Of a DNA stretch of 64,000 bases, positions 22,308-32,620 are shown in pieces. Made by a program: the position numbers and the translations under genes. The first letter of the stretch is position 1; each line of letters opens with the position of its first letter. The DNA comes from Malachius bipustulatus (Eukaryota > Arthropoda > Insecta > Coleoptera > Melyridae): contig OU342631.1 in NCBI GenBank assembly GCA_910589415.1, forward strand, positions 58,308,598-58,372,597, given 5' to 3'. The notes under the pieces were generated by a model. The model was not told the origin of the DNA and did no database searches. It was given only the letters and a program-made list of their open reading frames with translations.

Positions 22308-22432
22308 TTCTCCTCTTATTAAATTAATTGATTCGTCACTTATCACTCGGTGAAACATTATGTATAAAAATCAAAAAGTAAAATAAAAGACAAAATCACA
22401 AGGTTTTATGTTTCACTATATTATACAATTAA

Positions 22433-22472
22433 GTCTTACAGCTGTTTCGGACTCTCGTCCTTCTTCAGAGAC
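22433..22472 (-). ncRNA. Hammerhead-like motif, left Penelope arm
   Basis: A minus-strand copy of the motif at 24603-24642: GTCT, CTGAAGA, A, GGAC-GAGA-GTCC, GAAA, CAGCTG, TA, AGAC. See that entry for the fold. Confidence 0.45.
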
Positions 22473-22619
22473 AGTAAAAATATCAAAGAATAAATACAAA
22501 AGCAACGCGCAAATCGACATACACCAATAAATGAGCAAGGGGTGGGGGCTCATAATCTTGAATTTAAATATAAAACAACAACAAACACAAAACTGTCATA
22601 AAAACTGCAAAAAATATAT

Positions 22620-23459
22620 TTACATTTTACTAACCATATCAATCAATGGCGAGTTAACTAGATTAATATTGTCATTTGTCAAATTTCTTCCATTGTATAA
22701 TGCCTTCTTAATTTCCAAATACTCAAGTCCATTCATATCTTGTCCTTTGTTACTAATATGTAACAACTTAACATCACTGGGTATAAAGTCATGTCCATAG
22801 TCAATGCAATGGTTAGCGAAACCAGAACATCTATTAATATCTAAAATTGATTTCTTATGTTCTTTAATCCTCTGAGATAATTTTCTACCGCATTGGCCTA
22901 TATATATGGCATTACAATTTTTACAATTAATCTGGTATATTCCACTTTTTTCCGAATTTGGAATAATGTCTTTGTTATTAATAAATAATTTGCCTAAATT
23001 ATTTCTGTTTACAGAAATAGGATTTAGGCCTAAGGCATACAGTTTATTCTCTAATTTATGGTTAAACTGAGGGAGATAATTAATTGACGTCCATACTTTC
23101 ATTTCTTTAGGTTCTTTCATGTATACTAAATAGAACATTCTTTGTTTTCGTTTTTTGTTGACCAACTTGTCTACCAATCCACAATCATATCCATTACCGG
23201 CGGCTATCTGTTTAATAATGTTTAATTCACGGTCGAAGTCTTTTTTGTCAAGTGGTATACTAAATAGGCGATGTATAAAACTATTAAAGCTAGACATCTT
23301 AATGTTGTCTGATTGAAGTGAATTATTATGTATTACTATGTCAGTGGCTGTGGGTTTCCTATAGATTTTGAACTTTAAGCTATTAGATGTTATGTCTCTT
23401 TTTATAGTTAAATCTAGAAAATTTAATTCCTGTTCTGTTTCAATTTCTACTGTAAACTT
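22620..23459 (-). pseudogene. Penelope-like RT C-terminus plus GIY-YIG endonuclease, left copy
   Basis: From about 23459 the minus strand encodes ETEQELNFLDLTIKRD and IYRKPTATDIVIHNNS (Penelope RT thumb), then a linker and GIYQINCKNCNAIYIGQCGR, where GIY...YIG defines the endonuclease that nicks the target, with the arginine and following KEHKKS as expected. It ends DMVSKM*. The catalytic YVDD of the RT is absent from this arm. Codons upstream of 23459 come from the junction repeat (three copies of TGTAAACC) and are not native. Confidence 0.9.
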
Positions 23460-23478
23460 GTAAACCTGTAAACCTGTA

Positions 23479-23510
23479 AACCTTTCTTCCAAACGTTTGG
23501 AAGAAAGGTT
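23479..23510. repeat. Perfect 32-bp palindrome at the junction of the two arms
   Basis: AACCTTTCTTCCAAAC / GTTTGGAAGAAAGGTT is fully symmetric about 23494/23495. It is preceded by short direct repeats of TGTAAACC (23451-23480). This looks like a template-switch or snap-back junction. Confidence 0.85.
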
Positions 23511-24455
23511 CATACATGGATCCGATATGTAGATGACATTTTTTGTATATATGTCGGTACCAATAGGGAAATACAACACTTCCTTACTTATTTGAATTCT
23601 ATTAACTCCAGCATAAAGTTTACAGTTGAAATTGAAACAGAACAAGAATTAAATTTTCTAGATTTAACTATAAAAAGAGACATAACATCTAATAGCTTAA
23701 AGTTCAAAATCTATAGGAAACCCACAGCCACTGACATAGTAATACATAATAATTCACTTCAATCAGACAACATTAAGATGTCTAGCTTTAATAGTTTTAT
23801 ACATCGCCTATTTAGTATACCACTTGACAAAAAAGACTTCGACCGTGAATTAAACATTATTAAACAGATAGCCGCCGGTAATGGATATGATTGTGGATTG
23901 GTAGACAAGTTGGTCAACAAAAAACGAAAACAAAGAATGTTCTATTTAGTATACATGAAAGAACCTAAAGAAATGAAAGTATGGACGTCAATTAATTATC
24001 TCCCTCAGTTTAACCATAAATTAGAGAATAAACTGTATGCCTTAGGCCTAAATCCTATTTCTGTAAACAGAAATAATTTAGGCAAATTATTTATTAATAA
24101 CAAAGACATTATTCCAAATTCGGAAAAAAGTGGAATATACCAGATTAATTGTAAAAATTGTAATGCCATATATATAGGCCAATGCGGTAGAAAATTATCT
24201 CAGAGGATTAAAGAACATAAGAAATCAATTTTAGATATTAATAGATGTTCTGGTTTCGCTAACCATTGCATTGACTATGGACATGACTTTATACCCAGTG
24301 ATGTTAAGTTGTTACATATTAGTAACAAAGGACAAGATATGAATGGACTTGAGTATTTGGAAATTAAGAAGGCATTATACAATGGAAGAAATTTGACAAA
24401 TGACAATATTAATCTAGTTAACTCGCCATTGATTGATATGGTTAGTAAAATGTAA
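23508..24455 (+). pseudogene. Penelope-like RT C-terminus plus GIY-YIG endonuclease, right copy
   Basis: The open frame includes RYVDDIF, the RT catalytic motif that is missing from the left copy, then NFLDLTIKRD, IYRKPTATD and the GIY-YIG domain (GIYQINCKNCNAIYIG about two thirds along), ending DMVSKM*. It lacks the RT fingers and palm upstream of YVDD, so it is a 5' truncation. Family knowledge: Penelope-like elements fuse a telomerase-related RT to a GIY-YIG nuclease and often integrate truncated or inverted. Confidence 0.9.
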
Positions 24456-24602
24456 ATATATTTTTTGCAGTTTTTATGACAGTTTTGTGTTTGTTGTTGT
24501 TTGATATTTAAATTCAAGATTATGAGCCCCCACCCCTTGCTCATTTATTGGTGTATGTCGATTTGCGCGTTGCTTTTGTATTTATTCTTTGATATTTTTA
24601 CT

Positions 24603-24642
24603 GTCTCTGAAGAAGGACGAGAGTCCGAAACAGCTGTAAGAC
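24603..24642 (+). ncRNA. Hammerhead-like ribozyme motif, right Penelope arm
   Basis: Reads GTCT / CTGAAGA / A / GGAC GAGA GTCC / GAAA / CAG CTG / TA / AGAC. This fits a type I hammerhead: stem I GTCT with AGAC, core CUGANGA, stem II GGAC-GTCC with a GAGA loop, GAAA, a minimal stem III CAG-CTG, and a GUA cleavage triplet. One extra A lies between the core and stem II and stem III has no loop; both are departures from the textbook form. Hammerheads are known in Penelope-like elements. Self-cleavage is inferred and not shown. Confidence 0.45.
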
Positions 24643-24721
24643 TTAATTGTATAATATAGTGAAACATAAAACCTTGTGATTTTGTCTTTTATTTTACTTT
24701 TTGATTTTTTTCTCCTCTTAT

Positions 24722-25250
24722 ACAAGGCTCAAATCTGACCATGCATCTTTGGAGCACTGCTCACATGTTTGGAGCTCAGCTCCCATCAAACATACGCTGA
24801 GACTACTCGACTCTATTCAGAAAAGAGCCATCAGCTTGATTGGGGACCCAGATTTGACAAAAAATTTAGACACTCTCGAACATCGAAGAAGAGTAGCTGA
24901 CCTGAGTCTGTTTTACAGATATTTTAATGGAAAGTGTTAAAAAGACGTGGCCCGCTTGATCTCACCAAGAACAAGACCGGGCAGCAATACACGTCGAGCC
25001 GCAGACGCTCATCCGTATCAGGTTCAGCTCGTTACACCTCGTGCCACCCTATTTCAGACTTCTTTTATGTATAAAACCGCATCACTTTGGAATAGCATTC
25101 CAAAAGGCGTGTTCCCCGAAGTATACAACCTACAGCGATTCAAGGCCAACGTGAATCGACATCTCCGCTCATGCACCGCTCCCAGAGCGTCATAGGGATT
25201 TCCCTGCAGTGCATGTGCATTTTCAATAAAAATAAAAAATTAAAAATAAT
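24722..25250 (+). pseudogene. LINE C-terminal and 3' end fragment
   Basis: Continues the LINE after the Penelope insertion: SLEHCSHVWSSAPIKHTLRL, DSIQKRAISLIGDP, then in another frame SLWNSIPKGVFPEVYNLQRF and FKANVNRHLRS, the conserved C-terminus of jockey/CR1-type RT proteins. It is read in at least two frames (24701-24940 and 24947-25195), so indels have accumulated. The 3' end is an A-rich tail (CAATAAAAATAAAAAATTAA, about 25224). Confidence 0.85.
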
Positions 25251-26081
25251 AATAAATAGGTAATGTATGCGTCATTGTTTATCAATTGAATGGGTATTAT
25301 TATGATTATTGGTAACCCTAATCCTACATTTTAAGTTACCTATTTATTTTGAATTTTATTGTGATCATCTGGACTGAAATTAATGTTAAATAAGGTTCAG
25401 TAAGGAAGTAAAAAGGCAGGTTTTCTTGGTTTATTTAATTAACTCAGTTACACTACCTATTTGTATTTAGTATTCGTCACTATAATTAAAATCTAGAATT
25501 TTTAAAGATAAATACACATGGAACCGTTTTTTAGATCACATAAATGTTAACCGATTTATTCGATTTAATTAACATGCAGTTTGAGAATTGCAATTACCTA
25601 CTGTGACAAATTTCAACAGTACGTTCCATTCTAAGTGTAGCTGACGGTAAAACTGTGGTAATATAAAGTTTCTTTACTAGCTGTTAGTTTGTCTCCCCTG
25701 TTAGATCCCATGCATTTATTAGGAAGGCTTGTGAACCAGTAGTTATTTAGCATTAATAAGTTCATTTTTCAGTTCCTAGACAAATTTTTCCATCCGTCAA
25801 TAAGCACTTCTACATGTTGAGGGATCCAGATGTCTTCTCTCGATGCTAGTTTTTCCCTTATTGTTTGGTTTCTTTACATTCTTTACGTTCCTTACCTTCT
25901 TTACATTCTTTACCTCCAAAAAAGTCCATGTAAAGAATGTATTCTTTACCCGTAAAGAATAGAGGTAAAGAATATGGCACATCAATGCTGGGCGCTGGGC
26001 ACATGGTATGATCACATCACACGTCACACGTCACACATCACTCACATCAGTCACACCACGTACCGAGATACATATAATAAT
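25251..26081. other. Noncoding; cluster of CTTTAC repeats
   Basis: 25850-25975 holds many ATTCTTTAC words and their inverses (GTAAAGAAT), able to form small hairpins. 26012-26045 is a CACATCACACGT-type simple repeat. ATAAT at 26077-26081 is the left target duplication of the next gypsy element. No gene seen. Confidence 0.5.
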
Positions 26082-26314
26082 TGTTATATATTTATATCTG
26101 ATGTGATTGTTAAATAATACGCTTTATTATTTATATAAATGTTTATTCTTTCAGACCAGTATTGTTAGTTGTTAACTTGTTCGTTACATGTATCGTAGTG
26201 CAGTCGAGTGCCTTGATTGTCTATTCCATATGACATACATGACAGGACACTCTATGACAGTACACCGTACAGCGGCGTTCAGATATTAATCATATTTACT
26301 TATACATACAAACA
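26082..26314 (-). repeat. 3' LTR of the Ty3/gypsy element
   Basis: TGTTATATATTTATATCTGA through ACATACAAACA in plus orientation. Near-identical to 38098-38329. Confidence 0.92.
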
Positions 26315-26329
26315 TCCTCCCCTTTTTAT
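26315..26329 (-). other. Polypurine tract of the Ty3/gypsy element
   Basis: The minus strand reads AAAAAGGGGAGGA immediately before the 3' LTR, as required for plus-strand priming. Confidence 0.75.
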
Positions 26330-26362
26330 ACAAACAGTTAACAAGGTTCAATAATCTAGCAA

Positions 26363-29300
26363 TTACACTTTTTCCTTGTCCTTGGTTTTAACTTTACGAC
26401 CTGCCCTGGTATAAAAACCTTTTAAACTTTTTAAAAACCTTTCTTCTCCATTGTCAACCCTTTTATCTAGTTCTTCTTCGGAATCACTTTCCTGAACTAC
26501 CTCTACCTCATTCTCTACAAAATCTAGACACTGATCACTTACTTCTTTACTCTTTTCATTAGTATCTGAATTTTCATCATAATTTGTAACAGTTTTTCCA
26601 TTCTCATTATCACTCACACATGCTTCGTAAACATCCTCTAATTCACTTTCATCGGTAACTTCTTTATACTCCACAACGGGAAATTGAAACTCAGGCAAGT
26701 TAATAATATCAGAAGGATTAGAACGAAACACATGCGGTCTACATTTCACACTACTATCAGTATCAATATTATTATCATATACATACGACTTTATAAAGCT
26801 TTCATTGCGTCTATATGTAACATTATGTTCATCTGAAACTAAGTAGGAATTTGGCTCATTACAAATTTTAACAATTTTTCCTTTGAACCAATTCGATTTT
26901 TTACTTTTCTGAAATACTACTTTATCGTTTACTCTAAAAGTTTTCAGTTTTCTACAATTTCTATCATTATTTACTTTCATTTTTTTACGATAATCAAAGT
27001 TTGGTTTCGTAACTTTCGGTTTCAAGTATTTAGACGTTACAGGTAAGTTATCATTTAAATTTCTGTTAAACAATAGCTGTGCAGGGGAAGGCTGGTTATT
27101 CTTAGGAGTATTTCTATACCTAAGCAACGCTAAATATACATCTTCATTGCTTTCATAGCATTTTTCAAACAACTTTTTAATTGACTGTATACTTCTCTCT
27201 GCCTGTCCATTAGACTGTGAATAATATGGAGAAGTAGTAATATGTTTAAATTCGTATAATTTACAAAAACTTTCAAAATTACTGGAGGAAAACTGGGGTG
27301 CGTTATCCGTAATTAAAGTAAGGGGAATGCCATGACGGGCAAACACAGATTTAAACCCTAGTATAATTGTACTGGTCAATAAATCTTTCAACAATATAAT
27401 TTCAACGTACTTTGAAAAGTAATCAACTATCAACAGATAACTCATATTTTTGAAATGAAATATATCAGCACCCAGTTTACACCATGGTAGTTCAATAATG
27501 TCATGTATTTTCATTTCAGTTTTCCCTTGCGAATTCTGAAACTTCAAGCAAACATTACAACTTCCAATTTTGTCTTTAATTTGATTTACCATGTTAGGCC
27601 AATACACCACATCTTTTGCTCGGTTCACACTAAGATTAACACCTAAGTGACCAACATGAATTCTTTCAATCATATCTTTTTGTAGAACTTTAGGAAGTAC
27701 TACCGCATCCTTGTTAAATATCAAATCTTTAACAATATGTAGATTCTCTTTAACATTCCAAAATGGTAAAGCTACCTTATCTACATTGTACTTATTGTTT
27801 GGCCAACCTTCTTTAATATATTTTTTAACAGTACTCAAGACTAAATCTTTGTTAGTTTCCAAACGTATTTGTTCAAGTTTATGATTAGTAGCTGGCAACT
27901 CTTCCACTAAATAATCAATGTGCAAGTCTAACTCAAAATTGTCGATAGCATGACTTTCATTTTCCTTTAAAGGCAAAGCAGCTCGCGACAGAGTATCTGC
28001 TATATATAGATATTTGCCTGGTTTATACTGGACATTTAGGTTATATGTCTGTAATCTCAGCAACATGCGTTGTAATCTCATTGGAGCATCATTTATTTGT
28101 TTTTTGAAAATCGTAATCAACGGTTTATGATCTGTTTCAATATTTATCATTTTCCCATATACATACTGGTGAAACTTTTCACACCCAAAGACTATAGCAT
28201 ATGCCTCTTTCTCAATTTGAGCATATTGCTTCTGACTATCATCGGTTAACGCTCTTGACGCAAACGCTACCGGCCTATTCTTCTGCAAAAGAACAGCAGC
28301 TACTCCCTGTGACGAACTATCTACTGACACAGTTATCTCTTCGTTATGATCAAAGAATGCTAATGACGGTATATTAGATACTTCTTGTTTAATTTTTTTA
28401 AAAGCTACCTCTAAATTTTGATCCCAAAACCATGTGGAACCTTTCTTGAGTAATGTTCTTAATGGTGCCGTCAGATCACAGAAATTACTTATAAATTTTG
28501 ACAAATAATTCACCATTCCCAAGAATCTCATTAATTCCGTTTTGTCTTTTGGTGCTTTCAAATTTTGAATTGCTACGACCTTATCCTTATCAGGATGTAC
28601 CCCCTTTTCTGTAAAAACATGTCCCAAAAACTTAACTTCTGTTTTACAAAATAAAGACTTATCTTTATTAAACTTTATACCCTTGGCCTCAGCTATCTGA
28701 AGAACCTTTTCTAATCTTTTGTTATGCTCGTCCAGTGTAGATCCCCAAACTATTATGTCATCTATAAAATAAGAGACTCCTTCTATATTTTCAAATATAT
28801 TACTAATACACTGATGAAATATCTCTGGAGCTGAAGATATACCGAAAGGTAATCTATTAAAACAGTACCTACCAAAAGGTGTGATAAAAGTACAATATTC
28901 TGAACTCTTCTTATCCAATTTTATCATATAAAAACCCGAATTACAATCTAGAGTTGTAAAGAATTTTGCTCCCTTTAAATTACAAGTAATTTCCTCTACA
29001 GTAGGAAACTGATATCTAGGCCTTCTAACATACTTATTTAGTTCTCTTGGATCTAAACATATGCGAACTTGATTATTCTTTTTCCTAACAATTACTATGT
29101 TATTTACCCATTGGGTGGGCTTTTCTACTTTTGAGATTATACCTTCCAATGTTAATCGTTCTAATTCACTCTTCAGGCTATCTATTAACCCTAACGGGAC
29201 TCTACGATTTGCCTTAATAACCGGTTGTGCATTCTCCTGCAAGCTAATGTTATATTCTCCAGGTAAACAGCCTATTCCATTAAATAAATGCTTATACTTA

Positions 29301-30577
29301 AGTACAGTGTCATTCTCCTTAACAACATCAAGAGAATTAACTTTCAAATTGTTTCTATAAATCAATTTGTTCTGAATACAAGTATCTAAACCTAGTATAA
29401 TCGGACACTTAGATTTAATTACATAAAAGCAAATAATTACCTCTTTGAACCCTAAAATACACTTCACCTCACATGTTCCCATTACTGGAATGTTTGTGCC
29501 TCCAACAGCAGTTAATCGATTTTGACTACTGCAGTTCAACAACTTAGCATTCAACCCCAAACTCTTGAACATGTCCAGGCTCATAAGATTAGCCTGTGCG
29601 CCTGTATCCAGTTTGGCTAGAACAGTTTGATCATTGATTTTTACTTCTTCCGTCCATTCTTGACCTATGTCACCAGTCTCACAACTACCGAAAAATAACG
29701 CCTCTTCCCTGGTATTATTTTCTCGAGGACTCTCTTCAAATTTATTGATTTGGTTTTCTTCAACTACTACTTGATATGCATTTATTGCATTTCTATTTCT
29801 TGACGTGCTGTATCTGGATCTGCAGAACTTTGCAAAGTGACCCATCTTCTTACAATTATAACAAACTTGATTTTTTGCAGGACAACTGTGTTCCCTATTC
29901 CATGGCTTACCACATCCATAGCACTTTGTCGCCTTTTGTGTGTTGAAATTTCCCTTGGTTGTAGACTGATTTCTACTACTTTTATACTTATCAACTTTAA
30001 AAACCTCTGTGACATCACTTGATTTCATTTCAACTGTACCTGACATTTCTCTGGCTTGCCTGACAGCTAATTCCGCTGATTTACACTTATCAACGGCTGT
30101 TGTCAAAGTTAAGTCTGACGTGGATAATAGCAACTCTTTCAGCTTAACATCATTTAAGCCACTAATTAACACTGTTAACAGCAAATCCTCTCTTAAATTT
30201 CCCAACTCACAATTCAAACTTTGATTAGTTATTTCCGTGAGGAAAGCTTCAAAGGTTTCACCACTTTTCTGTGTTCGTGTAACCAATTTGTGTCTTTCAA
30301 CTACCAAGTTTACTTTGGGACTAAAATACCCATCAAATCTAGCTTTCACTACTTCATAATCCTTTTTCTGTTCTACAGACAAATTAAAGGAATTATAAAT
30401 TTCTAGAGCTTTCTCGCCCATATAATGTACCATTAATGCTACCCTTCTTTCTGCCGTGGCTGTATCCAATCCACTGGCTAAAATGTACATTTCGAATCTC
30501 TGTAACCATTGCCTCCAATTAGCAGCTATATTTCCATTTAAGATCAAAGGAGTAATTGGATTATGAGCATTCGCCAT
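26363..30577 (-). CDS. Gag-Pol polyprotein, single ORF, apparently intact
   Basis: Gag and Pol are fused in one frame. The ATG at 30577 (MANAHNPITP) is preferred over the in-frame GTG at 30598. Counting from that GTG: capsid-like Gag about 15-200; two CCHC-like knuckles, CYGCGKPWNREHSC (226-239) and CYNCKKMGHFAKFC (246-259); retropepsin DTGA at 331-334; RT with FIDD at 611-614; RNase H about 755-870 (ETDHKPL); integrase HHCC about 980-1017; core D1045, D1098, E1134 with D-35-E spacing. The tail is acidic and serine-rich. There are no stops or frameshifts over 1.4 kb of codons, so the copy was recently active, although two insertions now sit in its leader. It has no env-like gene. Confidence 0.95.
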   Translation of the reverse strand: MANAHNPITPLILNGNIAANWRQWLQRFEMYILASGLDTATAERRVALMVHYMGEKALEIYNSFNLSVEQKKDYEVVKARFDGYFSPKVNLVVERHKLVTRTQKSGETFEAFLTEITNQSLNCELGNLREDLLLTVLISGLNDVKLKELLLSTSDLTLTTAVDKCKSAELAVRQAREMSGTVEMKSSDVTEVFKVDKYKSSRNQSTTKGNFNTQKATKCYGCGKPWNREHSCPAKNQVCYNCKKMGHFAKFCRSRYSTSRNRNAINAYQVVVEENQINKFEESPRENNTREEALFFGSCETGDIGQEWTEEVKINDQTVLAKLDTGAQANLMSLDMFKSLGLNAKLLNCSSQNRLTAVGGTNIPVMGTCEVKCILGFKEVIICFYVIKSKCPIILGLDTCIQNKLIYRNNLKVNSLDVVKENDTVLKYKHLFNGIGCLPGEYNISLQENAQPVIKANRRVPLGLIDSLKSELERLTLEGIISKVEKPTQWVNNIVIVRKKNNQVRICLDPRELNKYVRRPRYQFPTVEEITCNLKGAKFFTTLDCNSGFYMIKLDKKSSEYCTFITPFGRYCFNRLPFGISSAPEIFHQCISNIFENIEGVSYFIDDIIVWGSTLDEHNKRLEKVLQIAEAKGIKFNKDKSLFCKTEVKFLGHVFTEKGVHPDKDKVVAIQNLKAPKDKTELMRFLGMVNYLSKFISNFCDLTAPLRTLLKKGSTWFWDQNLEVAFKKIKQEVSNIPSLAFFDHNEEITVSVDSSSQGVAAVLLQKNRPVAFASRALTDDSQKQYAQIEKEAYAIVFGCEKFHQYVYGKMINIETDHKPLITIFKKQINDAPMRLQRMLLRLQTYNLNVQYKPGKYLYIADTLSRAALPLKENESHAIDNFELDLHIDYLVEELPATNHKLEQIRLETNKDLVLSTVKKYIKEGWPNNKYNVDKVALPFWNVKENLHIVKDLIFNKDAVVLPKVLQKDMIERIHVGHLGVNLSVNRAKDVVYWPNMVNQIKDKIGSCNVCLKFQNSQGKTEMKIHDIIELPWCKLGADIFHFKNMSYLLIVDYFSKYVEIILLKDLLTSTIILGFKSVFARHGIPLTLITDNAPQFSSSNFESFCKLYEFKHITTSPYYSQSNGQAERSIQSIKKLFEKCYESNEDVYLALLRYRNTPKNNQPSPAQLLFNRNLNDNLPVTSKYLKPKVTKPNFDYRKKMKVNNDRNCRKLKTFRVNDKVVFQKSKKSNWFKGKIVKICNEPNSYLVSDEHNVTYRRNESFIKSYVYDNNIDTDSSVKCRPHVFRSNPSDIINLPEFQFPVVEYKEVTDESELEDVYEACVSDNENGKTVTNYDENSDTNEKSKEVSDQCLDFVENEVEVVQESDSEEELDKRVDNGEERFLKSLKGFYTRAGRKVKTKDKEKV

Positions 30578-30695
30578 TTTGCCCTTTTTTTTACGCACTT
30601 ACGCTTCAGCTATGACTGCTTGTGGTTTTTGGACAACACCAATAATTACCGCCAAGTAATCGACTCTTAACTATGGACAACACCAATAGTTTTTC
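30578..30695 (-). other. Leader of the Ty3/gypsy element, ORF-proximal part
   Basis: Untranslated leader. ACCAATAGTTTTTC at 30682-30695 is the target duplication shared with 38051-38064, showing where the hairpin-ended element entered. Confidence 0.75.
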
Positions 30696-30763
30696 ATAAA
30701 ATTTATGTTTTCAACCCTTACTTTGTAGAATCTCTGCATACTTATTGATTATGAATAAAACAC

Positions 30764-32450
30764 TGTGACGAACTCCGGCTTCTGGGAATCTTCACGGTTA
30801 CGGTTACGTCGGTGTTACCACGGGTTGCTCGGGCGCCAGCTTTTTTTTGGAGGTGTGCTCCCCCGGGGAATTCTTCTCGCTAATTTGTATTCCCAATTAC
30901 CTGAGGTCACATAAAACGATACGTTGCCGTATCTTGGTCCCTAGGATAGCTCAGTGAAGAAGAGAGGAAAGCCAGGGGTCGATTGAAGCTATCGCCGGTA
31001 CAATGGTGTTCGGGAGAGCGGTCTTTAGGCGCCTCCTCGAAGAAATGCCGGGCTTCCCTTATAAGAGCGGAGCTGTAAGCGAGTTGACGCGGGATCGGTG
31101 CTGGTGCTGGTGGTAGTCAGTCGAGATACCTACCTACGTATTCCTGCCGGCGGTCCGTGCCGTTGCGCTCGGCTCGACGGGCGGTTGGAGCGTCAGATAC
31201 ACGGTACTGGTGTTGGCGCTGGGGCCGACGGTAGGCACAGATGAGCGAGGCTTATTTATGAGAATGCGGTGGTGCGGGGATCTCGGGATATGGCAGGTTC
31301 ATTAAATAAAATATAATTATGAGGATCGGTGTGAAATAATGATGAACTCGTTCAGGTATAATTAATAACAAGGCTTTATTTACATAAAATAATATTATTT
31401 CGAATAATAAATTAATGTTGACGCAATTCAAGAAAAATAAATTAATAGGTATCCTTCGGAATAGTAAAATAACGGTGATTAAATGCAAAAATGAACAATG
31501 AAATTAATATATACACTTCCCTAACCCAAATAATTTTGGAGGGTGACTTAATGCTCTGAAGGGCTGCGGTAAAAATCAAGCTTTATCGGGGATCAACGGT
31601 CATGAGCGAGTGAATGAGATCAACGGGGCTAGTTTGACAAAATAGTAATTGAATTCATAGGACTAGATGCCTCTAATTGGGATGTGGTTACCTAACTACA
31701 CGTATTATGGTGCGGGGGTGTGGTGAGAGATCTGGGAGAGTCGGTTACGATGGAAATCAAATAGGTACGGGGTTAATCGCCGGTCTCAGCTTCCCAGTCA
31801 CAGGGGGATTAGGGGGAACCGCTTTTACTGCCTGTCTTACGTCTAGAAGTACTAGCGGACCTTTCTATGACCTTCGAGGGTGGCGATGGGCGTCGGGAAT
31901 AACCGGAGAGTGGGTACGAACAGGATTAGGATGTCTACGGTGAATTATTAGAATCAAATCGGGCACCTACCTCGGTTTCGGTTGATCGGCGGTTATAAGT
32001 TGTACCGGGGCTCTTTAAACACTTTACTTCAGGTTCACAGCGGGACTCTATTCTAGTTCAACGGTTCGGCAACTAGCAGGAACGTCGTCGGAGAAAAAGA
32101 GAGAGCTAGCGTTCAAATCGGCCCGTATTTATACTCTCCCTATCTTATTTTTCGGTGGCTATCGCGAAGAAAAAATGGTAATCGGCGTTTTTACGTTGAC
32201 TCTGGTTGATTACTGTCATGAATTGACTCTAAAATGCACCGAATTAGGTACCACTAAAATTTGCGAATGCATAAAAAATCTCAAAACTTCGTGAATTTAA
32301 ACAACAACCGGGCTTATCTATAAAATTTAATGCGTCTTTGATTTTACAGGATCGATCGGAAATAATTATTATTGGATTTTCATAAAATTGAATCTACTTC
32401 GAATTGCTAATTATTGTAAAATGAAGGCGAAATTACACGACTTCATTACA
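30764..32450 (-). repeat. 3' LTR of the Gag-Pro element
   Basis: Begins TGTGACGAACTCCGG and ends CTTCATTACA (TGT...ACA inverted ends). It carries GATTAGGGG near 31806, absent from the other LTR. The short frames inside (31252-31488, 31677-31943) are LTR sequence and have no recognisable domain. Confidence 0.93.
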
Positions 32451-32463
32451 TCACCCCTCCTTC
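32451..32463 (-). other. Polypurine tract of the Gag-Pro element
   Basis: The minus strand reads AAGGAGGGGTGA directly before the 3' LTR. Confidence 0.75.
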
Positions 32464-32620
32464 GGTAAAACGAAAGCCACCGGTTTTCGTTTTGACTGCA
32501 AAGAAATGAAATTACCACGGGGTTGATCTCCTAACTCTCACAACTACTGGTCAACGGATAGACGTTAATTAACGCAAATAAACTCAGCCCATCAGAACAC
32601 ATCACAATAAACCCTTACCC

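Larger units (their letters stand above)
22320..24709. mobile_element. Palindromic pair of Penelope-like elements, head to head
   Basis: Two nearly identical 5'-truncated copies in opposite orientation: left arm 22368-23459 (coding minus) and right arm 23616-24707 (coding plus). They are joined by a spacer with a perfect 32-bp palindrome at 23479-23510. The insertion is flanked by TTCTCCTCTTAT (22308-22319, 24710-24721), a 12-bp target duplication within the LINE. Each arm encodes the RT C-terminal part and a GIY-YIG endonuclease, the Penelope signature. The encoded proteins look identical over the shared part, so the inverted structure formed in one recent event. Confidence 0.88.

Noticed and set aside
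31677..31943. ORF in the LTR repeated at 37248-37505
   Set aside because: It is simply LTR sequence duplicated; the 3-codon difference is the 9-bp indel. No domain and no reason to think it is translated.
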